Below, one piece after another: positions 6,410-6,413 of a stretch of DNA of 6,413 bases. The position numbers and the translations under genes are program-made. The notes below the pieces were generated by a model. It was not told the DNA's origin. It saw only the letters and a list, made by a program, of their open reading frames with translations, and did not search any database. Origin of the DNA: Nitrospinota bacterium (GTDB taxonomy: Bacteria > Nitrospinota_A > UBA7883); assembly GCA_029880775.1 (NCBI GenBank), contig JAOUNV010000124.1, positions 1-6,413 on the forward strand, read 5' to 3'. The first letter of the stretch is position 1. Each line of letters begins with the position of its first letter.

Positions 6410-6413
6410 GATG

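Larger units (their letters stand above)
1004..6413 (-). mobile_element. Internal region of a Ty3/gypsy-family LTR retrotransposon (gag-pol)
   Basis: The region holds a Gag with a CCHC knuckle followed by a Pol with protease, RT, RNase H and integrase in that order, which is the Ty3/gypsy order (Ty1/copia has integrase before RT). Both frames are free of internal stops. The right end is cut 4 bases upstream of the Gag ATG, so the 5' LTR and primer-binding site cannot be seen. The left limit is uncertain: Pol stops at 1005, no clear polypurine tract plus TG boundary follows it, and a further same-strand reading frame begins at 755. The element may therefore extend past base 1. Lack of a chromodomain after integrase argues against a chromovirus. 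The lineage within Metaviridae cannot be assigned without a tree. Confidence 0.95.

Noticed and set aside
1..6413. Bacterial or phage system, CRISPR array, tRNA or rRNA genes
   Set aside because: The content is a eukaryotic LTR retrotransposon. I saw no regularly spaced repeats, and no tRNA or rRNA gene that I could recognise by eye.

Overview
The window is animal-type (invertebrate metazoan most likely) nuclear DNA carrying the internal region of a Ty3/gypsy-family LTR retrotransposon, read entirely on the minus strand. The basis is a Gag with one CCHC zinc knuckle and a Pol with the order protease, reverse transcriptase, RNase H, integrase, which is the Ty3/gypsy (Metaviridae) order. There is no chromodomain at the Pol C terminus, so a non-chromovirus lineage typical of animals is favoured. 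The host species cannot be named from the sequence.

Layout in the sense (minus) direction, from high to low coordinates. The Gag ATG lies 4 bases from the right edge (6409), so the 5' LTR, primer-binding site and leader are outside the window. Gag (470 codons) ends at 4997. Pol is in the -1 frame relative to Gag. The Pol frame is open from 5123, and a canonical -1 frameshift heptamer, T TTA AAC, sits at 5051-5045 in exactly the required phase. Slippage there gives a Gag-Pol fusion that I calculate as 1801 residues. Pol ends at 1005. All catalytic residues I looked for in protease, RT, RNase H and integrase are present and there is no frameshift or stop, so the copy looks intact and probably young.

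Downstream of Pol there is a 249-base stretch without a supported gene (756-1004). It contains an AT-rich block and ends in a textbook 3' splice-acceptor sequence two bases before an ATG. That ATG opens a third minus-strand reading frame (755 to beyond base 1, at least 251 codons, no stop in the window). It encodes a C2H2-like finger, a tract of six consecutive RS dipeptides, an acidic second half and a PMDLS motif that matches the CtBP-binding consensus. It is easy to miss because it runs off the window edge. No convincing LTR lies between Pol and this frame, so it may be a third, spliced, accessory ORF of the element, in the position where env sits in gypsy errantiviruses. A neighbouring host or element gene remains possible.

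Working model: full-length RNA gives Gag, with some ribosomes shifting at 5045 to give Gag-Pol. A spliced or separately initiated RNA may give the third protein, whose composition suggests a nuclear, nucleic-acid-associated role rather than an envelope.
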